Numbered from the stretch's first letter, positions 25,809 through 34,540 are shown. The stretch is DNA of 48,733 nt from UBA7185 sp964606855 (GCA_964606855.1 CAZSHM010000008.1:1-48733), one strand, 5' to 3'. Notes: generated by a model from the sequence alone, not told the origin. Program-made: numbers and translations.

Positions 25809-26192
25809 ATGGAATTTTCGTCAAGCACACCGATCTACCTACAGTTGATCGATGCCATCAAACGGCTGATTGTCTCCGGCAAACTGAGTCCGGGCGAGAA
25901 GCTGCCGCCGGTGCGGGATTTGGCGATGCTGTACGGGGTCAATCCCAATACCATGCAGAAAGCGCTCAGCGAGCTGGAATGGGAGCAGTTGCTGTATACG
26001 GTGCGCACCACGGGCCGTTATGTCACAGAGGATGCCCTGCTGATTCAATCGCTGCGGCAAAATCTTGCACGGCAGCATGTGGAAAAACTCTTGGCAGATC
26101 TGGAGCAGCTGGGATATAGCCGTCCGGAGAGCAAAGAACTTTTAGAGCAGTATATGGAGGAGGGAGAACATGACGACGTTAATCGAATTTGA
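25809..26192 (+). CDS. GntR-family regulator, YtrA type
   Basis: A 127-residue repressor: winged-helix DNA-binding domain of the GntR family (residues 1-75; PIYLQLIDAIKRLIVSGKL, then LPPVRDLAMLYGVNPNTMQKAL) with only a short helical C-terminus, as in YtrA-type members that regulate ABC transporters in Gram-positive bacteria. Start ATG 25809 with GAGAGGAG 10 nt upstream. It overlaps the ABC ATPase gene by 23 nt, so the proteins are co-translated. Its own promoter holds a 22-bp palindrome, the likely binding site. The inducer is unknown; relatives often answer to cell-wall antibiotics. Confidence 0.92.
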   Translation: MEFSSSTPIYLQLIDAIKRLIVSGKLSPGEKLPPVRDLAMLYGVNPNTMQKALSELEWEQLLYTVRTTGRYVTEDALLIQSLRQNLARQHVEKLLADLEQLGYSRPESKELLEQYMEEGEHDDVNRI

Positions 26193-26868
26193 TCACGTAT
26201 CCAAGCTCTACGGACACAACCTTGCCTTGGACGACGTCAGCTTTACCTTGGAGGCCGGAAAGATATACGGACTTCTGGGCCCCAACGGCAGCGGAAAGTC
26301 GACCGCCATCAAAATCATCAACGGGCTTTTGGCGCCCAGCAGCGGCAGCGTCCGCATCAACGGTGAGCCGCCCGGCGTGGCGAGCAAACGGATTGTCTCC
26401 TATCTGCCGGATCGCAACTATCTCAGCGACTGGATGCGCGTGCAGGACGCATTCTCCATCTTCTCTGATTTCTACGCGGATTTCGACCGGCCGCGCGCGG
26501 AGGAGATGCTGCGCAACCTGGAGATCGACCCTTCGGCGCGGCTCAAGACATTGTCCAAGGGCACGCTGGAGAAGGTGCAGCTGATCCTCATCATGGCGCG
26601 GCGGGCGCGGATTTATGTGCTCGACGAACCCATTGCCGGGGTTGATCCTGCCGCGCGGGAGTATATCCTGCGGACGATCCTCGGGAGTTACGACAGGGAG
26701 AGTTCCATTTTGATCTCCACGCATCTCATCAGTGATGTCGAGCAAATGTTGGACGAAGTCTTTTTCCTGAAGCGAGGAAAGCTGGTGCTGCAGGGCGAGG
26801 TGGATGAGATTCGCGCGGAGCATGAAGAATCGATCGATGAGCTGTTCCGGGAGGTGTTCAAATGTTAG
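26170..26868 (+). CDS. ABC transporter ATP-binding protein
   Basis: A 232-residue ATPase. Walker A is GPNGSGKST (about residues 38-46), the signature loop is unusual (LSKGTLEKVQ instead of LSGGQ), Walker B is IYVLDEP and the switch histidine is in ISTHLI. This variant signature is common among YtrB-like ATPases. It pairs with the permease downstream, which it overlaps by 7 nt. The substrate is unknown; export of peptides or antibiotics, or envelope-stress sensing, is the usual suggestion for this operon type. Confidence 0.93.
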   Translation: MTTLIEFDHVSKLYGHNLALDDVSFTLEAGKIYGLLGPNGSGKSTAIKIINGLLAPSSGSVRINGEPPGVASKRIVSYLPDRNYLSDWMRVQDAFSIFSDFYADFDRPRAEEMLRNLEIDPSARLKTLSKGTLEKVQLILIMARRARIYVLDEPIAGVDPAAREYILRTILGSYDRESSILISTHLISDVEQMLDEVFFLKRGKLVLQGEVDEIRAEHEESIDELFREVFKC

Positions 26869-27722
26869 GGAAACTCTTGAAATATGAAATGCGCGCCTCG
26901 GCGAGGATGCTGCTGCCGCTCTATGCGGGAACGCTGCTGGTGGCCGCCCTTTGCTCCCTGCAGATGTGGCTTTCCATGCCGCGAAGGATGCCGCACCACG
27001 AAGTGATGACCTTTCGGACACTCAGCGGAGGCGTGTCCGAAACGGTCACAGATTTCTCCTTTTTTCTGTTCTTGATTCTCTGCGTGGTGATTGTGGTGCT
27101 GACGATCGTGATCGTCGTGCAGCGCTATAACAGGAGTCTTCTGGGCGACGAGGGCTATCTGATGTTTACCCTGCCTGTCACGCATACGAAGCTGCTTCTG
27201 AGCAAGTTCTGCGCGGCGGTGATCTGGGTCGTCGTCGGGATCGCGGTGATGTGTCTCGGCGTGTTTGTCATCTTGCTCCCGACGGTTCTCGGTTTGGGGA
27301 GCGGGTGGGCGGAGTTCGCAAATGAGTTCCATTATCTGTTCCGCATGTGGAATCCCTTGCCAGCGGTGCTGTGCACCGTTCTGGATCTGTTTGCCAATCT
27401 ATTGACGGCCATCCTCATCCTTTATCTGAGCTTGATGATCGGGCAGATGGAGCAGTTTAGCAAATATCGCATCGTCGTGGCGGTTGGGATGTTCTTCCTC
27501 ATCAGTTGGGCATCCTCTCTCCTGGAGTCGCTTTTGTCGATCGCGCTGGGAGCGCCGATTATGCGCATGGCGGCGATGTCTGTCTTTTTTACCGGACAAT
27601 TTGGCGGCCAAAACGCGCCCCTCTATCTGGCGACGCTCGGGGATATCGCCTTTAACTTGGCACTGGGCGCGGGCTGCTTTGCCGGCACGGTATGGCTGAT
27701 GAAACACAAGCTGAACCTGTGA
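26862..27722 (+). CDS. ABC transporter permease
   Basis: A 286-residue membrane protein with six hydrophobic segments, arranged as in ABC-2 type permeases: one near residues 15-35, a large loop, then five more to the C-terminus, ending MKHKLNL. Together with the ATPase it would make a homodimeric two-component exporter. It has no other recognisable domain. Last gene of the GntR operon; terminator at 27861-27897. Confidence 0.85.
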   Translation: MLGKLLKYEMRASARMLLPLYAGTLLVAALCSLQMWLSMPRRMPHHEVMTFRTLSGGVSETVTDFSFFLFLILCVVIVVLTIVIVVQRYNRSLLGDEGYLMFTLPVTHTKLLLSKFCAAVIWVVVGIAVMCLGVFVILLPTVLGLGSGWAEFANEFHYLFRMWNPLPAVLCTVLDLFANLLTAILILYLSLMIGQMEQFSKYRIVVAVGMFFLISWASSLLESLLSIALGAPIMRMAAMSVFFTGQFGGQNAPLYLATLGDIAFNLALGAGCFAGTVWLMKHKLNL

Positions 27723-27771
27723 TCGGACAGGAAAGCTCTGCGCGGACAGCCTGTTGTTCTGCGAGATTCCC

Positions 27772-27827
27772 GCGTATCAGCCGGGGGCCCTTCGCAAATA
27801 CCGCGCGGAGAGCCCCGGCTGATACGC
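27772..27827. repeat. 15-bp perfect inverted repeat with 26-nt loop
   Basis: GCGTATCAGCCGGGG (27772-27786) and CCCCGGCTGATACGC (27813-27827) match perfectly. It lies after the ABC permease and before the true terminator. No T-run. Its role is unclear; mRNA end protection or a relic of a mobile repeat are possible. Confidence 0.75.
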
Positions 27828-27860
27828 ACGGAGCTTTTACAGAGGAGCAGAGGGGTAATG

Positions 27861-27897
27861 AAAAAGAGACTTGCCTTGGTGGGCAAGTCTCTTTTTT
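27861..27897. terminator. Bidirectional terminator, ABC operon / M23 gene
   Basis: AAAAAGAGACTTGCC (27861-27875) pairs with GGCAAGTCTCTTTTT around a 6-nt loop, with A- and T-tracts serving both convergent units. Confidence 0.95.
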
Positions 27898-27934
27898 AGA
27901 ATTCATGCAGGATACCTCCGCCTTGAGGCCTGCC

Positions 27935-29350
27935 TTATCTCAGATAGTTGACAGGGTTCTTAGTGCTGCCGTTGACGATCACCTCAAAGTGCAGATGCGG
28001 GCCGGTCGTATTGCCGGTGTTTCCGGAGTGGGCGATCAGCTGCCCGCGGCTCACGGTATCGCCGACCTTGCAATTGTAGGAGGATAGGTGCGCGTAGCGT
28101 GTCTTCATCCCGTTTCCATGATCGATGAGAATACAGTTGCCGTAGCCGTAATACCAACTTGCCAGCACGACTTTGCCGCCTGCCGCCGCATAGACGGACT
28201 CACCAACTTTGGCGGAGATGTCAATCCCGGAGTGGAACCCGCGGCTTCTCGTGCCGTAGGGGGATGTGATCTTGCCGCTCTTGGGCCAGCTCAGAACACC
28301 GCTCCCGCCGCTGTAGCCGGAGGAACGGGAAGAGATCTGGATGGAACCGGTTCCCTTATTGACGACTTCCGTGACCGGCTCCGCGAGGACGACTTCCTTC
28401 ACCAGATTTTTCTCCAGCGTCTCGCCGTTGGATACCTTCACTTCGTAAGTGATTTCCTTCTTACCGTCTTCCCCCTTGGTGACGACTTTTGTCTCACCCT
28501 TTAACAGCGCGGAGGTATCTTTGTACTCCGTAGGATGGGGGATGGATTCCTCCACGGTGAGTTCCTCCGTCACCACAACATTCAGAAGCGGTTCCAGTTT
28601 GTTCAATTTGATTTCCTGCCCGATCTGCAGCAGCTCCGGGACGATATCGGAATTTAAGGCCTGCAGATCTTCCACAGAAATAGCATTGTCCTGGGCGATG
28701 GTCCAGAAGGTTTCGCCCTCTTTTACCTTGTGGATCTTGAGTTCTTCTTTGCCCGCCTGAATTTCCGCCAGGATGGCGTCAGGAGACTGAATATCAGAGA
28801 GTTTCACATTGCGCTCTGAGAGGACGACATCCTCTAAAAAGTCGACGGACTTGATGGATGTCGACTGGATGCCGGCGGTAGCAGCGGATTTCAACTGATC
28901 CAAGACCGCCTGCCCATCCTCCCGGGAGGCCAGTGCGTACTGCTCTTCCCCGTTGTCAATGTTGAGCATTGCGCCCGGGGTCAGCCACTGGATCGTTTCG
29001 GCCAGGAGCGCTTCGACTTCCTCCTCCTGCATGCGCGGCGCAAACAGACTGTGATGAATCTTGGTCTCCACCGTGTTGTAGGGGGCGACGATCTCCCTTC
29101 CGGATTCCTGCTGTACTTTTTCTTTGGCTGCTGTCATAGCCTGGCTTACGGTCTCTTCGGAGGAGACCTGCCCCATCGTTTTCCCATCGATCACGATTGC
29201 ATAGGAAGTACTCAAAGAAAATGTACACACCACTGCGATCAGCAGCGCCAGAGCAAGGCTTGCAAACAAATAGGGCTTTGTACCGTTCCGCTCGACAAAT
29301 CGCAAGAGTTTTTGCAGATAAAGTTTCACTCGTTCCACCAGATTGTTCAT
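27935..29350 (-). CDS. Membrane-anchored LysM-G5-M23 endopeptidase
   Basis: A 471-residue cell-wall hydrolase. In order: cytoplasmic basic N-terminus, one membrane helix (about residues 27-48), a linker domain, LysM (KEGETFWTIAQDNAISVEDL, about residues 210-255), a G5 domain (to about 335) and a C-terminal M23 zinc peptidase with HSGIDI, RYAHLSSY and HLHFEV supplying the metal and catalytic histidines. It should cleave peptide cross-links of peptidoglycan; all catalytic residues are present. ATG 29350 is chosen; a GTG at 29383 is a possible earlier start because AAAGGTGG lies before it. In many Firmicutes such genes lie near murA and spoIID; here no spoIID is seen. Confidence 0.92.
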   Translation of the reverse strand: MNNLVERVKLYLQKLLRFVERNGTKPYLFASLALALLIAVVCTFSLSTSYAIVIDGKTMGQVSSEETVSQAMTAAKEKVQQESGREIVAPYNTVETKIHHSLFAPRMQEEEVEALLAETIQWLTPGAMLNIDNGEEQYALASREDGQAVLDQLKSAATAGIQSTSIKSVDFLEDVVLSERNVKLSDIQSPDAILAEIQAGKEELKIHKVKEGETFWTIAQDNAISVEDLQALNSDIVPELLQIGQEIKLNKLEPLLNVVVTEELTVEESIPHPTEYKDTSALLKGETKVVTKGEDGKKEITYEVKVSNGETLEKNLVKEVVLAEPVTEVVNKGTGSIQISSRSSGYSGGSGVLSWPKSGKITSPYGTRSRGFHSGIDISAKVGESVYAAAGGKVVLASWYYGYGNCILIDHGNGMKTRYAHLSSYNCKVGDTVSRGQLIAHSGNTGNTTGPHLHFEVIVNGSTKNPVNYLR

Positions 29351-29774
29351 ATCATTCCGCAGACTAAAAGAATAGACCTGCACCCGCCACCTTTCTCTTT
29401 TTTGAAGATTTCTTCCCGGTGCGTTCGCTCTGAAGACTTCTCTCGTTTAAAGATTTTTCTTGGAAGCCGTCTCATCGAATCTTCCTTCTGGGACTTTTGC
29501 TGGCGCCGGATTCCGCGCCGGCGATGCTTCAGAGGTATGTGAGAATCACAATGTTGTAGAAAAGTGTAGCATGCATCTCGCGTCCCGCAGCGCATCCGGC
29601 ACAGAGCCATGCAGAAACCAGGAAGACGCGCTGCCAAGAAGGATTTTTTGACGCGACCCCATTCTAGCACAAAATCCCCCTCGGAGAAAGGGGAAAACGG
29701 ATTTTGTAACCAAACTGCAACTAAATAGAGAAATGGATTCGGAGGGGGAGGACGCCCCGCCCGCGGCAGAAGAG
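29351..29774. other. Non-coding stretch upstream of the M23 gene
   Basis: About 420 nt with no convincing gene. The minus strand carries TGCTACACT (around 29563-29571), a possible extended -10 for the M23 gene, without a good -35. AT-rich sequence near 29640-29730 shows no recognisable element. Confidence 0.4.
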
Positions 29775-29810
29775 AAAAAAAGACGCCGCTGTGCCCTGCA
29801 TAGCGGCGTC
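29775..29810 (-). terminator. Terminator of the cytidylate-kinase-like gene
   Basis: On the minus strand GACGCCGCT and AGCGGCGTC (arms at 29802-29810 and 29782-29790) form a 9-bp stem followed by seven T residues. Confidence 0.93.
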
Positions 29811-29834
29811 CGGGGCGGTCTGCCCCCTGTGTTT

Positions 29835-30434
29835 TCATTTTGCCCGTTTGAGCTCTACCATTTTTTTCAGCAGTTCCACGGTGCCGTCGATGCCCAGGAA
29901 CCCGCTGTCGATCATCATATCTTGCCCTTCGGGGCGTTTCCATTTCATCTCCGTGTAGAATTGATAGTAGCTGCGGCGCTGCTTGTCGATTTTTTTGATG
30001 AGCTTTAAGGCCACGTCGCGGTCGGCGATGCCGTTGCGGGACATAATGCGATTGATGCGCTTGTCCAGATCGGCGTAGATGAAAACGCGGAGCACGTTTT
30101 CCCGGTCTTCCAGCACAAAGTTGGCGCAGCGGCCGACAATGACGCAGTTTTCGGCGTCGGCTTTTTCGCGGATCAGATCCGCCTGCATTTTAAAGACACG
30201 GTCATTCAGGGAGCCGGGATCGATGGATGGCGGATAGTACGGCGCAAACAGGGGATTGCTGGCGGTCTCGTCGGCTTTCTGCAGCACTTTTTCCTGGATG
30301 CCGCTCTTCTCAGAGACGAGTTTCAGCAGTTCTTTGTCATAGAAAGCGTAGCCCAGTTCTTTGGCGAGCTTTTGCCCGATCTCGCGGCCGCCGCTGCCGT
30401 ATTCACGGCTGATGGTGACGATCGTGTTTGCCAT
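29835..30434 (-). CDS. Cytidylate-kinase-like family protein
   Basis: A 199-residue P-loop protein of the cytidylate-kinase-like family. It opens with ITISREYGSGGREIG-type sequence (P-loop GSGGREIG), has a YDKELL motif and the conserved CVIVGRCANFVL block. These proteins resemble nucleoside monophosphate kinases but lack a proven substrate. ATG 30434 has AGGAGG on the minus strand 9-10 nt upstream; a longer frame to 30764 exists but lacks support. Single-gene unit between a strong terminator and an extended -10 promoter. Confidence 0.85.
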   Translation of the reverse strand: MANTIVTISREYGSGGREIGQKLAKELGYAFYDKELLKLVSEKSGIQEKVLQKADETASNPLFAPYYPPSIDPGSLNDRVFKMQADLIREKADAENCVIVGRCANFVLEDRENVLRVFIYADLDKRINRIMSRNGIADRDVALKLIKKIDKQRRSYYQFYTEMKWKRPEGQDMMIDSGFLGIDGTVELLKKMVELKRAK

Positions 30435-30534
30435 AGAAACATTCCTCCTGACAGTATAGAAACATATAAAGAAAAAAACGGAAACCGGCGACAAAGCGTC
30501 TCTTGTGCAGGGAAACGGGCTTTCCCGTACATTC

Positions 30535-30540
30535 AGTATA
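30535..30540 (-). promoter_or_regulatory. Extended -10 of the cytidylate-kinase-like gene
   Basis: The minus strand reads TGTGCTATACT with the -10 TATACT at 30540-30535, about 100 nt before the start codon. The -35 candidate TTTCTT is poor. Confidence 0.5.
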
Positions 30541-30723
30541 GCACAGCCGTGGAAAAAAAGAAAGCCGGTGCGGGGAGAGAAGTACAGACAATTTTGTGCG
30601 AGGCAGGAAGGACTTTGCATTCCCTGCGCAGAATAAAAAAATAAATTGCTTTTGACGGAGCTGCGCCGAACGCATTTGTTGCGCGGAAGAGGGGAGCTCC
30701 AGATTGCCGTGGGAGATGAGCGT

Positions 30724-31563
30724 ATGCCGGGATTGGTGTTGGAGGGCGGCACTTTCCGCCCCATTTTCAGCTCCGGAGTGATGGATGCGCTGCTGGATCA
30801 AGACATCCTGTTTCCATACTGCATTGGCGTGTCGGCAGGCATCACAAACGGGTTTTCCTATGCGTCGCGCCAGAAAGGGCGCAACTTGGAGATTTTGCGG
30901 CGCTACCGGAACGACAAGCGCTATGTGGGTATGGGAAACTTTTTGCGCTGCCGCAGTCTTTTCGGACTGCAGTTTGCCTTTGAAGAGATCCCCGATCACC
31001 TGGTTCCGTTTGACTGGGACACGTTTGCGCAGTACGACGGCACTTACCTGGTGGGGGTCACCAATGCCCGTACGGGCCGCACGGAATACCTGAACGGCAA
31101 AGAAGTGGATCGCGCCAACACCATGGTCAAGGCTACCTGCGCTATCCCGCTCTTGTTTCCGGCAATCCATTTGAACGGGCAGGAATATTACGACGGCGGC
31201 ATCTGCGACCCCATCCCGGTGCGCAAGGCGCTGGGGGACGGCAACGAAAAACTCCTGATCGTGCTGACCCGGCCGGCGGGATACCGCAAAACGCAGACCC
31301 GTTCCAACCGGGTGGCGGCGGCGCTGCTGCGGCATCGCTATCCGGCGATGGTGGAGCCGCTGCTGACGCGCTACGAGAAATACAACAACATAGTCCGGTT
31401 CTGCGAGGAGTTGGAGCGGCGCGGTCAGGCTGTGCTGCTGCGACCGGAGGGCGACGGCATCATCGACAGTTTCGAGTCGGATCTGGAGAAGATCGGCGCC
31501 AGTTATCGCTGCGGCTACCGGCTGGCCATGGAGCATATCGAGGCGATTCGCGCGCTGTTTTAG
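30724..31563 (+). CDS. Patatin-like phospholipase
   Basis: A 279-residue patatin-family serine hydrolase of the bacterial YjjU-like branch. The oxyanion-hole glycines are in LVLEGGTFRP, the nucleophile Ser37 in GVSAG, and the catalytic Asp in YYDGGICDP. It has no signal peptide, so it likely acts on lipids from the cytoplasmic side. ATG 30724 puts the conserved GLVLEGG at the usual position; GGGAGATGAG stands before it. The frame is open from 30646 (TTG), but that part is not family-like. It is followed after 11 nt by a lipid-kinase gene, so the pair may process membrane lipids together. Confidence 0.88.
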   Translation: MPGLVLEGGTFRPIFSSGVMDALLDQDILFPYCIGVSAGITNGFSYASRQKGRNLEILRRYRNDKRYVGMGNFLRCRSLFGLQFAFEEIPDHLVPFDWDTFAQYDGTYLVGVTNARTGRTEYLNGKEVDRANTMVKATCAIPLLFPAIHLNGQEYYDGGICDPIPVRKALGDGNEKLLIVLTRPAGYRKTQTRSNRVAAALLRHRYPAMVEPLLTRYEKYNNIVRFCEELERRGQAVLLRPEGDGIIDSFESDLEKIGASYRCGYRLAMEHIEAIRALF

Positions 31564-31574
31564 GAGGCGGTTTC

Positions 31575-32768
31575 ATGCAAGCGCAGCAAGGGGAAACAGA
31601 ATATCCGATTCCGGAACAGGTGCGGCGGAAGCATTCGGACGCGGAGGAGACAGAGCAGGATCCTGGGATGCGGGAAACGACAGTGCGGGAGAACGCGGGG
31701 CAGGCAACGGTTCTACAGGGCAGCGCAAGTTTCGCGTCGACGGCGCCGGCCATACCGGAGCGCAGGACACTGCTGTTTGTGGTCAATCCGAAGGCAGGGC
31801 GCGTGGAGATCAAAAACAACCTGTTGGACATCATCGACACATTTGTGAAGAGCGGCTGGACGGTTGTGGTGCGCACCACGCAGTATGCGGGAGAATTGGT
31901 GGATATTTTGCGCGAGGAGGGGCACCTCTACTATATGGTGGTCTGTGCGGGCGGGGACGGCACGCTGAGTGAAGCGGTGAGCGGCGTTCTGCAGAGCCCT
32001 TCCCTGCAGGGCGGGTTCCGCCCGCGCCTGGGCTATATTCCGGCCGGAACCACGAACGATTTCGCCGTCAGCCTGGGGCTGCCCCGCAATGCGCACAAGG
32101 CGGCGCAGAGCATCGCTACAGGAATGCCGTTCTCCTGTGATGTGGGACGGTTTAATCAGCAGTATTTCGTGTATGTGGCGGCGTTTGGCGCCTTTGCAGA
32201 TGTCAGCTATTCGACGCCGCAGGAGTCTAAAAACGCACTGGGACGGGCGGCCTACATCCTGGAAGGGATCCGGCGGCTGCCGGAGATCAAGGGACATCGG
32301 CTGACAGTCACGCACGGAGCGCAGAGCATCAGCGGCGAGTTTATCTTTGGCATGGTCTCTAACTCTGTGTCAGTTGGCGGATTCAAAATGAGCGGACTAC
32401 CCGACGTGTCCATGGATGACGGGCTGCTGGAGGTGCTGCTGGTGAAGCTGCCGACCAATCCGCAGGAGCTCCAGAACGCGATCGGTGCGCTGCTCTTGAA
32501 CGACATCAATAATCCGTGCCTCATTGTCTTTCACACCAGACATCTGCAGATCCGCTCGGAGAAGGCGATCCCGTGGACCTTGGACGGCGAGTTCGGAGGG
32601 GAGCTGAGCGAGGTGGATATCGAGGTGCTGCCGCGCGCCTATGAAATCATGGTGCCGCTCCGCAGCGGGGCGGAGGCGCCCAACAGCGCGGAAAGCAGGA
32701 TGGGCGCAAAGACAGAGGCCAAGGCAGCGGCAAAGGCGGAGGCAAAGCGGGTGAATGCCGCGCAGTGA
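31575..32768 (+). CDS. Diacylglycerol kinase-family lipid kinase
   Basis: A 397-residue member of the DagK/YegS lipid-kinase family. Core motifs: NPKAG (residues 71-75), the nucleotide-binding GGDGT (126-130) and PAGTTNDFA. It probably phosphorylates diacylglycerol or a related lipid, returning it to phospholipid synthesis. The core is flanked by a 60-residue acidic, low-complexity N-terminus and an Ala/Lys/Glu-rich tail of about 30 residues, both unusual additions. ATG 31575 with AGGAGG 7 nt upstream argues that the N-terminal extension is really translated. Forms an operon with the patatin gene; terminator at 32837-32873. Confidence 0.9.
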   Translation: MQAQQGETEYPIPEQVRRKHSDAEETEQDPGMRETTVRENAGQATVLQGSASFASTAPAIPERRTLLFVVNPKAGRVEIKNNLLDIIDTFVKSGWTVVVRTTQYAGELVDILREEGHLYYMVVCAGGDGTLSEAVSGVLQSPSLQGGFRPRLGYIPAGTTNDFAVSLGLPRNAHKAAQSIATGMPFSCDVGRFNQQYFVYVAAFGAFADVSYSTPQESKNALGRAAYILEGIRRLPEIKGHRLTVTHGAQSISGEFIFGMVSNSVSVGGFKMSGLPDVSMDDGLLEVLLVKLPTNPQELQNAIGALLLNDINNPCLIVFHTRHLQIRSEKAIPWTLDGEFGGELSEVDIEVLPRAYEIMVPLRSGAEAPNSAESRMGAKTEAKAAAKAEAKRVNAAQ

Positions 32769-32836
32769 GCGTACCGGCAGCTGGATAAAAACGCGAAGCA
32801 CAGCAGGAAGCGGGGAGCGCCGCAGGATGTACTGCA

Positions 32837-32873
32837 GAGAGGGGAGAGCCAAACACGGCCTCCCCTCTTTTTT
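32837..32873 (+). terminator. Terminator after the lipid-kinase gene
   Basis: GAGGGGAG and CTCCCCTC form an 8-bp stem around a 13-nt loop, followed by TTTTTT. Confidence 0.93.
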
Positions 32874-32946
32874 CGGGGCGCGTCCAAGGTCTGTTCTGTA
32901 CTAGAGTTGCGTCTCTGCCTCCGCGCAGCAGGCAGCGGCGCTGTGG

Positions 32947-33363
32947 TTACTTCGGTTTCCCGACGGGTGTCACGGTGATGTCGTAGTGCCCCTCATCGTG
33001 GGAGATGGACACATTGTAGTCCTCCCCTTCGGGCAGCGGGGACAGATAGCCTTTCTGCACCAGCTCCGTGGCGGTGACACTGGAGATCTCCTCTCCCCCG
33101 GCAAGCTCTTGGTCGGTGATGTAGAGGCGCGCTGCCTGCTCCACCATGTGGATGTTGGAACGGCCCACTTGCTCCCGTGCCGTGGCGACATATCCGGTCA
33201 CCAGCGGCAGGATGGCCGCCGTCAGGATCCCCATGATGACCACCACCACGATCAGTTCCACCAGCGTGAATCCGCCGCAGCCCAGCGGCCACACCGGTTT
33301 CTGCCGCCGCGCTTGTGCGGGTGCGCGCAGAAGGCGCGCTTCTCTTGTCTCTTCTGTGTGCAT
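32947..33363 (-). CDS. Type IV prepilin-like protein
   Basis: A 138-residue pseudopilin-like protein. The N-methylation signal GFTLVELIVVVVIMGIL has the glycine at 31, the +1 Phe at 32 and the key Glu at +5 (36), followed by the hydrophobic helix. The leader is long (31 residues, basic), and the C-terminal domain is small with a DYNVSISHDEGHYDITV-like strand region. Cleavage needs a prepilin peptidase, and assembly needs PilB/PilC-type proteins, none of which is nearby. AGGAGG on the minus strand supports ATG 33363. Possible roles: minor pilin, DNA-uptake pseudopilin or an orphan substrate of a machine encoded elsewhere. Confidence 0.85.
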   Translation of the reverse strand: MHTEETREARLLRAPAQARRQKPVWPLGCGGFTLVELIVVVVIMGILTAAILPLVTGYVATAREQVGRSNIHMVEQAARLYITDQELAGGEEISSVTATELVQKGYLSPLPEGEDYNVSISHDEGHYDITVTPVGKPK

Positions 33364-33385
33364 ATTGCATCCCTCCTATGGCGAC

Positions 33386-33391
33386 AGCATA
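33386..33391 (-). promoter_or_regulatory. Extended -10 of the prepilin gene
   Basis: The minus strand reads TGTGCTATGCT, with -10 TATGCT at 33391-33386, 23 nt before the start codon; no clear -35. The rest of 33392-33650 is GC-rich and holds no gene or element I can recognise. Confidence 0.45.
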
Positions 33392-33650
33392 GCACAACCG
33401 AGCTGGAAAGGATAACCAAAAATAGCGATAAATTGCACGAAGATTCGTCACAGCGGAACGGGAGGGCCGGTGCGAAACCGACAGAATCCGGCGGGCGTCC
33501 GCAGGATTGTACAGCGGACGGCGGGATTGCGGCGCGGATGCGCCGGCGGGACATTGTTCGTGCGCGGATTGGCGGGGATAGCGATAAAAAACGCTGCGGG
33601 CATCGGCGGCGGAGATGCGGAAGGCGTTTCCGGAGCGGAGTGGAAAGGGC

Positions 33651-33707
33651 AAAAAAAGGCAGAGAGAAGGCGCCCTGCCAAAAGATGGGAGGGCGCCTTC
33701 TCTCTGC
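33651..33707 (-). terminator. Terminator of the flavoprotein gene
   Basis: An 18-bp perfect stem: GCAGAGAGAAGGCGCCCT at 33659-33676 and its reverse complement at 33690-33707, followed on the minus strand by T residues (A-run 33651-33657). Confidence 0.95.
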
Positions 33708-33739
33708 GGCGGCGGTTTCTCCGATTCGGGCGGGGGCGC

Positions 33740-34360
33740 TCAGCGGATGAAGTTCGTCCGGATAAAGGCTTCCCGCGTCGGCGTCTGCAGACCGGCCTCG
33801 CGCCCGGCCTGGATGGATTTTAAGAGCCAGGCCATATTCTGCCCCAGTGTGCGCATCGTCTGCATGCCCTCCAGATCCTGCCGCACTTCCTCCGGGGTGT
33901 TGCCGTGCACCATGTTCCAGTACTGGGAGCCGACAATGGGCATATTGCTGATGCTGAAATACTTGTTCAGCTGATCGAAGGTGGCCGTCGAGCCCGCGCG
34001 CCGGCAGCTCATCACGGCTGCGGCGGGCTTGTAGGCGAAGAGGTCTCCGCGCCCGTAGAAGGCGCGGTCCATAAAGGACGTGATCGCTCCGGAAGCCGCC
34101 GCGAAATGCACCGGCGTGCCGAAGACGAAGCCGTCCGCCGTCTCTGCCAGATCGAGAAACGGGTTGACGCTGTCCTGGATGACACAGCGGTTTGTCTTTC
34201 TGCAACCGCCGCAGCCCAGACAGCCGGAGATCGGTTTCGCGCCCACCTGAACGATTTCTGTCTCAATGCCCTCTTTTTCCAGCGCCGACGCGACTTCGCT
34301 GAGCGCCGTGTAGGTGCAGCCTTTGGCATGCGGGCTGCCGTTGACCAACAATACTTTCAT
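33740..34360 (-). CDS. Iron-sulfur flavoprotein (NADPH-dependent FMN reductase family)
   Basis: A 206-residue flavodoxin-fold protein. The FMN phosphate loop is GSPHAKGCTYTAL near residue 8, followed by the compact cluster motif CLGCGGCRKTNRC (Cys47, 50, 53, 59; CX2CX2CX5C) typical of Isf-type iron-sulfur flavoproteins of anaerobes, then the FGTPVHFAAASG flavin region. It likely carries out single-step electron transfer, for example from ferredoxin, perhaps in oxygen or peroxide defence; the partner is not encoded nearby. ATG 34360 has AGAGGAGG upstream. Single-gene unit. Confidence 0.9.
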   Translation of the reverse strand: MKVLLVNGSPHAKGCTYTALSEVASALEKEGIETEIVQVGAKPISGCLGCGGCRKTNRCVIQDSVNPFLDLAETADGFVFGTPVHFAAASGAITSFMDRAFYGRGDLFAYKPAAAVMSCRRAGSTATFDQLNKYFSISNMPIVGSQYWNMVHGNTPEEVRQDLEGMQTMRTLGQNMAWLLKSIQAGREAGLQTPTREAFIRTNFIR

Positions 34361-34512
34361 CTGGGATTCCTCCTCTGCTTTTGCCGGCGCGCCGGCGCCG
34401 GCTTTCCCGCCTGTGTTCTCCTGCGGGAGAGACTGGTTTCGAGTGTCTGTCGTGGTTTTGGCCTTTGGGAGGGGGCCATGCAGCGCGATTTTTCCCCCTG
34501 TGCCTGCTTTTT

Positions 34513-34540
34513 ATTGTAGCAGGCGCGCCGGAAAAGTCAA
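34513..34540 (-). promoter_or_regulatory. Promoter of the flavoprotein gene
   Basis: Minus strand: TTGACT (34540-34535), 16-bp spacer, and CTGCTACAAT giving an extended -10 TACAAT (34518-34513). About 150 nt before the start codon. Confidence 0.6.
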
